Positions 6,990-12,438 of a DNA stretch of 15,107 nucleotides are shown here, one piece after another. The translations under genes and the position numbers were made by a program. The stretch spans positions 1 through 15,107 of the forward strand of contig JAAOYE010000118.1 in assembly GCA_018221175.1 (NCBI GenBank), written 5' to 3'. How positions within the stretch are numbered: position 1 is the stretch's first letter; each line of letters begins with the position of its first letter. The notes below the pieces were generated by a model. That model was not told the DNA's origin. It did no database searches and was given only the letters and a program-made list of their open reading frames with translations. Source of the stretch: Candidatus Woesearchaeota archaeon. Lineage in GTDB: Archaea; Nanobdellota; Nanobdellia; Woesearchaeales; BM511.

Positions 6990-7148
6990 ATGGCAAACAA
7001 TCTTTGTATCCCCTGCTGGAGATGGGGGCAGTTTAAGACAGACTGTCACTTCCATTGGGAGGGCAAAAGAGAGTGCTCTCGCTTCCTGGAACACCAGCTT
7101 GACGTGGAAAAATACATGACGATTGTTGACAGTTCTTACTTGTTTTAA
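6990..7148 (+). CDS. 52-residue Cys/His-rich small protein
   Basis: A short gene missed by length filters. The product starts MANNLCIPCWRWGQFK and contains four Cys (6, 9, 19, 29) and four His (20, 22, 35 and nearby aromatic positions) with several Trp. The CxxC at 6-9, followed by CHFHW at 19-23 and a further Cys, suggests a small zinc- or metal-binding fold. I do not recognise a named family. A strong TATA box lies at the leaderless distance and no ribosome site is needed. The next gene has its own TATA at 7155-7164, so this appears to be a single-gene transcript. Composition differs from neighbours: GC is higher and Cys/Trp content is unusual, which argues against a random ORF. Confidence 0.65.
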   Translation: MANNLCIPCWRWGQFKTDCHFHWEGKRECSRFLEHQLDVEKYMTIVDSSYLF

Positions 7149-7154
7149 CGAAAC

Positions 7155-7164
7155 CTTTAAATTC
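7155..7164 (+). promoter_or_regulatory. TATA element for the metallophosphoesterase gene
   Basis: CTTTAAATTC lies 24-31 bp before the ATG at 7187, consistent with a leaderless transcript. Confidence 0.5.
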
Positions 7165-7186
7165 TAATGTTTTAGATTAAATAGCT

Positions 7187-8251
7187 ATGGATAGAAAACT
7201 CTTGGCATTCATGATATTTTTCCCAACATTTCTAATAATGTATTTTGGAATGCATTTCTACGCGTTTTTTAGGCTTTTTGGAACCTTTTCATGGAACATG
7301 GGATTTTGGTTTTATTCTATCACAATATTTTTTACACTTACCTACATATCATCAGCTTTTTTGCAGAAAGTTTATCGAAATATTTACACAAAGATATTTT
7401 ACATCGCATCAAGCATTTGGATGGGCATGGTATTTTTGCTTTTCTCTACGTTTTTAGTTTTAGAGCCATTTAGAATATTTTTTGATATGGGCACAAAAAC
7501 AGGTGTGGGAGTAATTTTATTTGTGATATTATTATCTGTGTATTCATCTATTAATCATTTTTTTATCAGAGTAAAAACAATTGATGTCCCGTTTGATGCA
7601 AAACTTAACATTGTGCACTTATCAGACCTGCATATTGGAACAATAAATAATCACAATTACATGAAAAAACTTGTGAAAAAAGTAAATTCATTAAGACCTC
7701 ACGTTGTTTTAATTACTGGCGACCTTGTAGATGGAAGCGCCCCTTTAAATCCAAGTATGTTTGAGCCATTAAAGCAGATAAATACAAGAACATATTTTGT
7801 TTCTGGAAACCACGAGTTTTATGAGGGCCTAACAGAAGTGATTCCTATAATAAAATCTGCAAATATAGAAGTCTTAAAAAATGAGATTGTTGATTTCAAA
7901 GGAGCACAAATCATCGGGGTGGAGTATTCAGAGAATAAAGGCCACCTTAGGCATATGCTTTCATTTTTATCTATAGACAAGAAAAAGCCTACAATTCTTA
8001 TGTATCATGCTCCAATTGAGCTTGGTCATGCACATAAGGCAGGTGTTGACTTGATGCTTTCTGGACACACGCATGCAGGCCAAATTTTTCCTTTCACTTT
8101 TTTTGTTTGGCTTGCGTATCCGAGGTTTAATGGTCTTTACAAGTACAAAGACACGCATCTTTATGTTTCTCCAGGAACAGGCACATGGGGTCCTCCAATG
8201 AGGCTTGGAAGCTTTAATGAAATAACACTTCTAAAATTAAAAAAGAAATGA
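7187..8251 (+). CDS. Membrane-anchored metallophosphoesterase (YkuE/YaeI-like)
   Basis: A calcineurin-like dinuclear metal phosphoesterase fused to an N-terminal membrane domain (354 aa). Hydrophobic segments at about 5-27, 38-58, 68-92 and 106-122 suggest four helices. The catalytic part then shows all family blocks: DLH at 147-149, GDLVD at 178-182, GNHE at 207-210, His274 (MYHAP) and GHTHAGQ at 293-299. This architecture is typical of YkuE/YaeI-type enzymes, which in bacteria act on phospholipid headgroup or UDP-lipid substrates; the substrate here is unknown. All metal ligands look intact. Its last codons and stop fall in an 18-bp stretch repeated at the 3' end of tRNA-Arg (see repeat at 8237). 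It stands alone with its own TATA box. Confidence 0.9.
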   Translation: MDRKLLAFMIFFPTFLIMYFGMHFYAFFRLFGTFSWNMGFWFYSITIFFTLTYISSAFLQKVYRNIYTKIFYIASSIWMGMVFLLFSTFLVLEPFRIFFDMGTKTGVGVILFVILLSVYSSINHFFIRVKTIDVPFDAKLNIVHLSDLHIGTINNHNYMKKLVKKVNSLRPHVVLITGDLVDGSAPLNPSMFEPLKQINTRTYFVSGNHEFYEGLTEVIPIIKSANIEVLKNEIVDFKGAQIIGVEYSENKGHLRHMLSFLSIDKKKPTILMYHAPIELGHAHKAGVDLMLSGHTHAGQIFPFTFFVWLAYPRFNGLYKYKDTHLYVSPGTGTWGPPMRLGSFNEITLLKLKKK

Positions 8252-8264
8252 GCCCGAGGGGATT
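8237..8264 (+). repeat. Partial copy of the tRNA-Arg 3' end and flank
   Basis: An 18-bp identical stretch (AAAAAAGAAATGAGCCCG) occurs at 8239-8256 and again at 8324-8341, where it is the 3' flank and acceptor 3' strand of tRNA-Arg. Similarity continues imperfectly to about 8264 (GGGGATT against GGAGGATTT). The copy supplies the last codons and the stop of the metallophosphoesterase gene. It looks like a small duplication of a tRNA end; no element lies between the copies. Confidence 0.6.
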
Positions 8265-8302
8265 GTCACCGACCTTTTTAAAAAAAGCTCGACCAAAAAC
8301 AC

Positions 8303-8333
8303 AGTGTATTTACAATACACTTAAAAAAAGAAA
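8303..8333 (-). terminator. T-run and hairpin downstream of tRNA-Arg
   Basis: On the minus strand, right after the tRNA-Arg discriminator, the sequence reads TTTC then seven T residues (8323-8333). That is a good archaeal oligo-T terminator. An 8-bp perfect hairpin AGTGTATT-TAC-AATACACT (8303-8321) follows immediately and may back it up. Confidence 0.6.
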
Positions 8334-8421
8334 TGAGCCCGGGAGGATTTGAACCCCCACTATCCGGTCCGAAGCCGGATACACTTACTGGTTTATAATA
8401 TCCAGGTTATGTTACGGGCCC
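8334..8421 (-). tRNA. tRNA-Arg(UCG) with 14-nt D-loop insertion
   Basis: The acceptor GGGCCCG pairs with CGGGCUC with one G-U. The anticodon arm UCCGG-CUUCGGA-CCGGA gives anticodon UCG (8372-8370), which reads CGA arginine codons. The T-arm GGGGG-UUCAAAU-CCUCC is canonical with one G-U pair, and the discriminator is A (8334). The D-stem ACAU/GUGU encloses 24 nt instead of about 10. It starts with the normal loop AACCUGGAUA (with the conserved GG) and then has about 14 extra nt (8398-8385, UUAUAAACCAGUAA). The extra segment can pair CUGG with CCAG. Removing 14 nt leaves a normal 74-nt tRNA, so a tiny non-canonical intron is likely. CCA is not encoded. Confidence 0.85.
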
Positions 8422-8430
8422 ATTGATTTA

Positions 8431-8588
8431 TGGTGGACAAGGGGGGACTTTCATACGCAGTCATAACCGTTGGGTTGAGCTCGCAGAGCGAACACCCGAC
8501 CTCGGTGGCTACGGCTAAAAAACGTAGTTTGAACCCCCGGCCTCTCGGCTGCCAGCCGAGCATTCTAACCGGACTGAACTACTTGCCC
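8431..8588 (-). tRNA. tRNA-Ala(GGC) interrupted in the T-loop, CCA encoded
   Basis: The 5' half is canonical: acceptor GGGCAAG (8588-8582), UA, D-stem GUUC/GAAU around a 10-nt loop, anticodon arm CUCGG-CUGGCAG-CCGAG with anticodon GGC (8553-8551), variable loop AGGCC, and T-stem GGGGG followed by UUCAA. The expected 3' half appears only about 80 nt later: T-loop end, CCCCC and acceptor CUUGUCC (8441-8435), then ACCA. The rejoined acceptor is fully paired and includes the G3-U70 wobble, the known alanine identity element. The tRNA ends 9 bp before tRNA-Arg begins, so both are probably on one transcript. Confidence 0.87.
8449..8528 (-). other. Probable ~80-nt tRNA intron in the tRNA-Ala T-loop
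   Basis: Removing about 80 nt restores a 7-nt T-loop (UUCAAGU or UUCAAAU, depending on the exact cut; the boundary is ambiguous by 2-3 nt because of repeated A residues). The inserted RNA folds as a rod: UACGU with GCGUA next to the exons, then AGCCGU with ACGGUU, GGGU with ACCC, and GCUC-UGC-GAGC at the tip. Beside the exon T-stem are two unpaired stretches, UUCAA and UGAAA, separated from the first helix by AC/GU. This resembles a relaxed bulge-helix-bulge substrate of the archaeal splicing endonuclease. It has no reading frame of note. Confidence 0.72.
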
Positions 8589-8613
8589 ATTAAGGCATAG
8601 AAAAAGGTTTCTC

Positions 8614-8623
8614 TTTAAAAATT
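8614..8623 (-). promoter_or_regulatory. TATA element for the tRNA-Ala/tRNA-Arg transcript
   Basis: On the minus strand AATTTTTAAA lies about 26-35 bp before the tRNA-Ala 5' end. It overlaps the stop codon of the upstream histone gene, so histone termination and tRNA initiation share this stretch. Confidence 0.5.
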
Positions 8624-8834
8624 ATTTGCTTGCAAGACGAATGTCGCCTTCCATCACAGTATTTCTTTTTGCATGCTCTGCTATCTCAACTGCTTTTTTA
8701 GATATTTCTTCTGCTTTGTCCTGCACAATCTCTGCAAGCTTTACTGCTGCTTCTTTTGAGACTCGTGGAGCTCCTGCTTTTGTTAGGATTCTTGCCATGA
8801 CAGCAGGAGTAATAGGCTCTTTGTTTCTTCCCAT
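8622..8834 (-). CDS. Archaeal histone
   Basis: A 70-residue HMf-like archaeal histone, which dimerises and wraps DNA. The whole length is one histone fold: ITPAVMARILTKAGAPRVS (helix 1 and loop), then the long central helix KEAAVKLAEIVQDKAEEISKKAVEIAEHA in two parts, and the loop KRNTVMEGDIRLASK. The GAPRVS and R-x-T-V...DI positions match DNA-contacting loops of the family. There is no N-terminal tail. The promoter at 8854-8863 predicts a transcript starting close to the ATG. The gene is divergent from gltX, and a second histone-fold gene follows gltX. Confidence 0.97.
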   Translation of the reverse strand: MGRNKEPITPAVMARILTKAGAPRVSKEAAVKLAEIVQDKAEEISKKAVEIAEHAKRNTVMEGDIRLASK

Positions 8835-8853
8835 AATATTGTTAATCTTTAGA

Positions 8854-8863
8854 ATTTATAAAA
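8854..8863 (-). promoter_or_regulatory. TATA element for the histone gene
   Basis: On the minus strand this reads TTTATAAATT, about 20-29 bp before the histone ATG. It gives a leaderless or very short leader transcript. Confidence 0.6.
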
Positions 8864-8913
8864 AGTTTTGGGTATTTAATTCTCACAATTTAGAAAAAAC
8901 AATTTTTTTTCAA

Positions 8914-8959
8914 ATTAGTATGTGTAAAAATCTATAAATATCTTTGTTCACATACTAAT
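8914..8959. promoter_or_regulatory. 11-bp perfect inverted repeat upstream of gltX
   Basis: ATTAGTATGTG (8914-8924) and CACATACTAAT (8949-8959) are exact reverse complements with a 24-nt spacer. The spacer holds a second TATA-like box (CTATAAATAT, 8932-8941). The right arm directly abuts the TATA box of gltX (8961-8970). The position suggests a dimeric regulator site covering the gltX promoter, or an operator shared with the divergent histone gene. Confidence 0.55.
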
Positions 8960-8960
8960 C

Positions 8961-8970
8961 TTTATAAATA
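8961..8970 (+). promoter_or_regulatory. TATA element for gltX
   Basis: TTTATAAATA lies 23-32 bp before the gltX ATG at 8993. There is no ribosome site, so a leaderless mRNA is expected. Confidence 0.6.
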
Positions 8971-8992
8971 ACCATTCTAATTCTATTTATCT

Positions 8993-10669
8993 ATGGATAT
9001 CGAAGACAAAATAAGAAAGCTAGCGCTTATTAACGCGGGGAAATTTGGAGGAAAAGCAAACACTGGCTCTGTGATTGGCGCGTTCATCCAAGAAAACCCC
9101 AAATTCAAAGACAAAGTAAAAGAATATGCTCCTTTGATAGAAAAATTTGTTTCTGACATAAACGCTATGGGTGTTGCAAAACAAAAAGAAGAGCTTGATA
9201 AGTATGGTCCAATCACAGCGAAAAAAAAGGAGAAAAAAACAGGCCTTAAAGACCTTCCAAATGTTGCTGGCAAAGTAGTTATGAGATTTGAACCATCACC
9301 TTCAGGGTTGCTTCACATTGGCCATTCAATAGTGCTTTCCTTGAATTATGAATATGTAAAAAAATATGGTGGGCAGTTGATTTTAAGGATTGCAGACACC
9401 AACCCTGAAAACATCGACCATGATGCTTACTCCCAAATACACACTGATGCAAACTGGCTTTGTGAAAATGAAATAAAAAAAGTTTTGGTGCAGTCAGACA
9501 GGCTGGAAATTTATTACAAGTATGCAAAAAAGCTTATTGAAAAGGGAGCTGCATATATCTGCACATGCGACCCTGAAAAATTCAGGTATATGCTCTCAAA
9601 ACAAAAGCCATGTCCTTGCAGAAACAATAAAGAAAACATGGATAGATACAAAAAAATGTTTACTTCATACAAGCAGGGTGACGCTGTCATGCGATTCAAG
9701 TCAGACATCAAGGACAAAAATCCTGCGATGAGGGATTTTCCATTATTAAGAATAAACGAGACAGAGCACCCAAGACAAGGCAAGAAGTATAGGGTTTGGC
9801 CGCTCATGAACCTTGCAGTGGCAGTTGACGACATGGAAAACAAAATTACTCATACATTAAGGGCAAAAGACCACGCTGACAATGCCAAGCGACAAGCCCT
9901 GATTCACAAGGCTATGGCGCATAAAACACCACAAGCTTTGTTTGTTGGCAGAATAAACTTTGAAGGATTTGAGCTTTCAACAACAAAGACAAGAGAAAAA
10001 ATAGAAAAAGGAGAGTATAGCGGGTGGGACGACCCCAGACTTCCATTTTTGCTTGCTTTGAAAAAAAGAGGATACAAACCAGGAGCTCTTAGAAAGTTTG
10101 CTGTATCTTTAGGTGTGTCGTTGACTGACAAGACTGTCCCGTTAAAAGAGTTTTTCAAGCAGGTTAATGCGTTTAACAAAGAGATTTTAGAAGACTCAAA
10201 CAGGTACTTCTTTGTAAAAGATCCAGTTGAGATAAAGATTAAAGGCGCGCCTGCAAAAAAAGTCTTGATGGAGCTTCACCCTGACCATCTAAAACGAGGC
10301 AGCAGGAAGCTTATTGTCAAAGAAGATTTCATAGTTTCTAAAGAAGATTATGAGCATATAAAAAACGGGAAATTATTTCGATTAATAGACTGCCTAAACG
10401 CAAAATATTCCAATAAAGAGTTTGTTATGGACTCGCTTGATTATACAACTTATAAGAAACAAGGAGGGCACATCATTCACTGGCTGCCGTTAAAGGATAA
10501 TTTGAAAGTTGAAGTTTATATGGATGACGGCTCGATTGCAAAAGGATATGGCGAGCCAGGCATTAAGGATTTGAAAAAAGGAGATGTTGTTCAGTTTGAA
10601 AGATTTGGATTTGTAACTTTTGACTTAAAGCAAAAGGACAAGTACATTTTTAGATTCGCACATAAGTGA
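8993..10669 (+). CDS. gltX: Glutamyl-tRNA synthetase, archaeal type
   Basis: Class I aminoacyl-tRNA synthetase that charges tRNA-Glu, and in archaea usually also tRNA-Gln ahead of amidation. It has 558 residues, the usual archaeal size. A helical N-terminal region (about 1-90) precedes the catalytic domain. The HIGH motif is HIGH at 108-111 within EPSPSGLLHIGHS. The KMSKS-equivalent is LSTTK at 328-332, followed by TREKIEKGEYSGWDDPRLP, which marks the GlnRS/archaeal-GluRS branch with its beta-barrel anticodon-binding C-terminus. Cys190, 192, 207 and 209 (YICTCDP and PCPC) look like a zinc site in the acceptor-binding region. It is followed 9 bp later by a small histone-fold gene. Confidence 0.96.
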   Translation: MDIEDKIRKLALINAGKFGGKANTGSVIGAFIQENPKFKDKVKEYAPLIEKFVSDINAMGVAKQKEELDKYGPITAKKKEKKTGLKDLPNVAGKVVMRFEPSPSGLLHIGHSIVLSLNYEYVKKYGGQLILRIADTNPENIDHDAYSQIHTDANWLCENEIKKVLVQSDRLEIYYKYAKKLIEKGAAYICTCDPEKFRYMLSKQKPCPCRNNKENMDRYKKMFTSYKQGDAVMRFKSDIKDKNPAMRDFPLLRINETEHPRQGKKYRVWPLMNLAVAVDDMENKITHTLRAKDHADNAKRQALIHKAMAHKTPQALFVGRINFEGFELSTTKTREKIEKGEYSGWDDPRLPFLLALKKRGYKPGALRKFAVSLGVSLTDKTVPLKEFFKQVNAFNKEILEDSNRYFFVKDPVEIKIKGAPAKKVLMELHPDHLKRGSRKLIVKEDFIVSKEDYEHIKNGKLFRLIDCLNAKYSNKEFVMDSLDYTTYKKQGGHIIHWLPLKDNLKVEVYMDDGSIAKGYGEPGIKDLKKGDVVQFERFGFVTFDLKQKDKYIFRFAHK

Positions 10670-10678
10670 GGTGAAAAA

Positions 10679-10849
10679 ATGAGTGACCTAATTGTTGTAA
10701 AGGCAAAAATCAAGGAAGTTGTTGAAGGCTACCAAATATCTGCAGACTACGCAGACGCACTTGATGGAGCTGTTAGAGAACTGATAAAAAAATCGATTGA
10801 GAGAGCTGAGGCAAACCATAGAAGAACAGTGATGGCTAAAGACATTTGA
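10679..10849 (+). CDS. Small DUF1931-like histone-fold protein
   Basis: A 56-residue protein missed by length filters. It starts MSDLIVVKAKIKEVVEG and ends NHRRTVMAKDI. The pattern (basic N-terminal helix, DALDGAVRELIKKSIERAEAN central helix, and RRTVMAKDI closing loop) matches the short archaeal DUF1931 histone-fold family, which is DNA-associated with unknown role. A GAGGTGA ribosome site (10668-10674) overlaps the gltX stop and lies 4 nt before the ATG, so it is probably co-translated with gltX. The TVMAKDI end resembles TVMEGDI of the histone at 8622, so the two proteins may share a fold. A hairpin plus T run follows (10864-10883). Confidence 0.85.
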   Translation: MSDLIVVKAKIKEVVEGYQISADYADALDGAVRELIKKSIERAEANHRRTVMAKDI

Positions 10850-10863
10850 GGTGACCACAAATC

Positions 10864-10883
10864 AAAATGTAGTTACATTTTTT
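10864..10883 (+). terminator. Hairpin plus T-run terminator after the gltX operon
   Basis: AAAATGTA-GT-TACATTTT is a perfect 8-bp stem with a 2-nt loop that runs into six T residues. It stands 15 bp after the stop of the DUF1931-like gene and before the convergent gene ending at 10924. Confidence 0.65.
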
Positions 10884-10923
10884 AGAGGAGAAGCTGCAAA
10901 ATTATATGTCAAAAAGTTAACCA

Positions 10924-11292
10924 CTACATTTGTTTGAGTTTTTGTCTTAACTCCTTTATTTTTTGGTTTACTTGCTCTAACTTTTTTACAGGTGCGTTTT
11001 TTCTTCGTTTTAGCTTGTCATGAATCTTTTTTACAGCGTCAAGCTGAGATTTTATCTCTAAAGGATTTGGCTTTGGAATATTTTTTTTGGCCTTTAGCTT
11101 TTGTGTTATGAAATCGTCTTTTTTCTTTTTTTGAGCTTCTGACTCAAGATGCAATATCTTTTCTTTTAACAAAACAGGATCTTCTTTGGGTAGATTTTTT
11201 ATGTTTTTTGCGTTTTTGCAAAGCTCTAAAAACACTTTTTTATATTGCTCTTTAGAAATCTCATATTTGGCTGTGAACTTTTTGTCAAACAT
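10924..11292 (-). CDS. Lys-rich coiled-coil protein, unrecognised
   Basis: A 122-residue highly basic protein with about 35 Lys. The N-terminal part (MFDKKFTAKYEISKEQYKKV) contains a single Cys in FLELCKNAKNIKNLPKEDP. Two predicted helical stretches follow: about residues 38-68 (LLKEKILHLESEAQKKKKDD, then FITQKLKAKK) and 78-122 (LEIKSQLDAVKKIHDKLKRR, then a tail of E/K heptads), which suggest coiled coils. There is no signal peptide or membrane segment. The start lies 2 bp after the stop of the 146-residue gene, so the pair is an operon. I cannot assign a function. A role with nucleic acid or as a scaffold is conceivable from charge, but is only inference. Confidence 0.7.
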   Translation of the reverse strand: MFDKKFTAKYEISKEQYKKVFLELCKNAKNIKNLPKEDPVLLKEKILHLESEAQKKKKDDFITQKLKAKKNIPKPNPLEIKSQLDAVKKIHDKLKRRKNAPVKKLEQVNQKIKELRQKLKQM

Positions 11293-11294
11293 CT

Positions 11295-11735
11295 TTATTT
11301 TCCAAAACCAAACAAGCCATGCTTTTTCTTTTCCTGCTGTTGTGTTGGCGGCTGCGGCATCTGCGGAACGTTGACTCTTGGAAGCGGCGGCGTTCCTTGC
11401 TGTGTTAGTGATTCTGGAGCATGCATATCTGATTTTGCAGGTCCCAGCGGCGGAATGTTTCCAGGCTCTGGTCCTGTAATTGGCTGTTCTTGCGGAATTT
11501 GCTGCATTGACGGAGACATTTTTATCTCTTCTACCATGTCTGCCAATGTTACTATGCCTTTTGCAATCTTTTCGTTTTCACCAGTTAGCAGGTTAACTTT
11601 GTCAGCAAGTGGCTTAAGAATATCTTCGTGGCTCTCATTTTGTAAAGAATCAGCTGTGATCTTGAATAGATTAAATAGATTGTTTATAGCGTCTGTTAGT
11701 TTGTCAATGCTTGCTTTTAGTTCTTCGTCGGCCAT
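11295..11735 (-). CDS. Coiled-coil protein with Pro/Gln-rich tail, unrecognised
   Basis: A 146-residue protein in two parts. Residues 1-72 are acidic and helical with heptad-like spacing (MADEELKASIDKLTDAINNL, then LADKVNLLTGENEKIAKGIV). Residues 73-146 are rich in Pro, Gln, Met and Gly (PITGPEPGNIPPLGPAK and PQMPQPPTQQQEKKKHG), surely disordered, and end in the basic-aromatic motif KKKHGLFGFGK. There is no signal peptide, membrane segment or known catalytic motif. GAGGTA (11739-11744) precedes the ATG, and the AT-rich promoter at 11767-11784 serves it. The Lys-rich coiled-coil gene follows 2 bp after its stop. The opposite charges of the two helices hint at partnership, but I do not recognise either family. 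Confidence 0.7.
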   Translation of the reverse strand: MADEELKASIDKLTDAINNLFNLFKITADSLQNESHEDILKPLADKVNLLTGENEKIAKGIVTLADMVEEIKMSPSMQQIPQEQPITGPEPGNIPPLGPAKSDMHAPESLTQQGTPPLPRVNVPQMPQPPTQQQEKKKHGLFGFGK

Positions 11736-11766
11736 TTTTTACCTCTTTTAGTTGTAAATACTTGGA

Positions 11767-11784
11767 AATATATATATATATAAA
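11767..11784. promoter_or_regulatory. AT dinucleotide run, probable shared promoter
   Basis: About eight AT/TA dinucleotides form the pattern AAATATATATATATATAA. On the minus strand it is a TATA box upstream of the 11735 gene, which keeps a leader with a GAGGTA ribosome site. On the plus strand it lies before the repeat and the lipoprotein gene at 11871, which has its own nearer TATA-like box at 11843-11852. Confidence 0.5.
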
Positions 11785-11797
11785 GGTTTTTATAGTT

Positions 11798-11843
11798 AAA
11801 TCTGATGTTTTCATTACTCAGTGATGAATATATCGAAAGATTT
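11798..11843 (+). repeat. 46-bp perfect direct repeat, copy 1
   Basis: This is identical over 46 bp to 12344-12389, and the copies are 546 bp apart. Both lie directly upstream of TATA-like sequence and a lipoprotein gene. Each contains an ATG (11805 here) opening the peptide MFSLLSDEYIERF. In this copy the frame continues into the lipoprotein gene; in copy 2 it closes after 23 codons. It could be a shared promoter-proximal regulatory element, a short upstream ORF, or a trace of duplication. Confidence 0.9.
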
Positions 11844-11852
11844 TTATATTTA
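11843..11852 (+). promoter_or_regulatory. TATA-like element for the 11871 lipoprotein gene
   Basis: TTTATATTTA is centred about 24 bp before the ATG at 11871, directly after the 46-bp repeat. It supports a leaderless start at 11871. Confidence 0.5.
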
Positions 11853-11870
11853 AAGCTAAAAACCAGTAAA

Positions 11871-12293
11871 ATGAGAAATATAATATTGTCGGCTTTAGAG
11901 CAGGATTTAGAGATTACTAAGAGGGGGTTTATAAAAATTGGGGCACTAGCAACAGCATCAGCAATCTTGGGCTGTGGTGGTCAAGAACCAGAACTTGAAG
12001 CAATATTAGATCAACCTCCTGTAACGCCTGCTTTTTATGGGGTGGAATACGAAGTACATTTTTCAAAAAGCATAGTGCCTCACCCTGAACATACACAGGC
12101 TGAACTGTTTTATGGCAATATTTTTAAACCAAAACAAATAATTTACCCTTTATTTGGAAATCCAGATTATTTTATATATACTTTCAATCAAGACGATTAT
12201 AGTTCTGTGATGTTGTCTGTTAAGTTTACTGATTTTGCTACAGGAAAACAGGATAACACGTATTATTATCGTATAGATATATTTAACCTGTAA
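11871..12293 (+). CDS. Small secreted lipoprotein, Tat-like signal, unrecognised domain
   Basis: A 140-residue protein from the ATG at 11871. The N-terminus has a Tat-like motif TKRGFIKIGALATASAILGC, with Lys17-Arg18 in place of the twin arginine and lipobox Cys35 (AILGC). It would be anchored by lipid on the outer face of the membrane. After a short linker (GGQEPELEAILDQPP), residues about 50-140 are rich in Tyr, Phe and beta-prone residues (FYGVEYEVHFSKS and FTDFATGKQDNTYYYR), which suggest a beta-sandwich; I do not recognise it. The frame is open to an ATG at 11805, but that adds 22 residues encoded by the 46-bp repeat ahead of the signal peptide, so I prefer 11871. It leads a surface-protein cluster. 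Confidence 0.7.
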   Translation: MRNIILSALEQDLEITKRGFIKIGALATASAILGCGGQEPELEAILDQPPVTPAFYGVEYEVHFSKSIVPHPEHTQAELFYGNIFKPKQIIYPLFGNPDYFIYTFNQDDYSSVMLSVKFTDFATGKQDNTYYYRIDIFNL

Positions 12294-12343
12294 AAATCTT
12301 TGCTTCAGATTCCTTTAATAACAATATGTCAAGTTTTACAGTA

Positions 12344-12389
12344 AAATCTGATGTTTTCATTACTCAGTGATGAATATATCGAAAGATTT
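12344..12389 (+). repeat. 46-bp perfect direct repeat, copy 2
   Basis: Identical to 11798-11843. It runs straight into TTTATAAAT, which forms a good TATA box. Its embedded ATG (12351) opens a 23-codon frame, beginning MFSLLSDEYIERFINEQHN, that stops at 12422, just before the lipoprotein start at 12439. Confidence 0.9.
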
Positions 12390-12395
12390 ATAAAT
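12387..12395 (+). promoter_or_regulatory. TATA element for the cohesin-like lipoprotein gene
   Basis: TTTATAAAT begins within the end of repeat copy 2. A transcript would start about 12412-12418, leaving a leader of 20-25 nt before the ATG at 12439. That ATG is preceded by a run of G residues (12430-12435). Confidence 0.55.
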
Positions 12396-12438
12396 GAGCA
12401 GCATAATGTATACGGGAATTGAAGATTTCGGGGGGAAA

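Noticed and set aside
8252..8340. Integrated mobile element bounded by the tRNA-Arg repeat
   Set aside because: Only about 85 bp separate the two copies, with no integrase or gene between them.
8449..8528. Homing endonuclease or mobile intron in the tRNA-Ala insertion
   Set aside because: The insertion is only about 80 nt, has no reading frame and folds as a simple rod, so it is a plain spliceosomal-type archaeal tRNA intron candidate at most.
10851..10937. GTG-initiated 28-residue frame after the DUF1931-like gene
   Set aside because: The GTG is part of the GAGGTGA sequence itself, the terminator hairpin lies inside the frame, and it overlaps the convergent gene. It may be a decayed gene, but support is thin.
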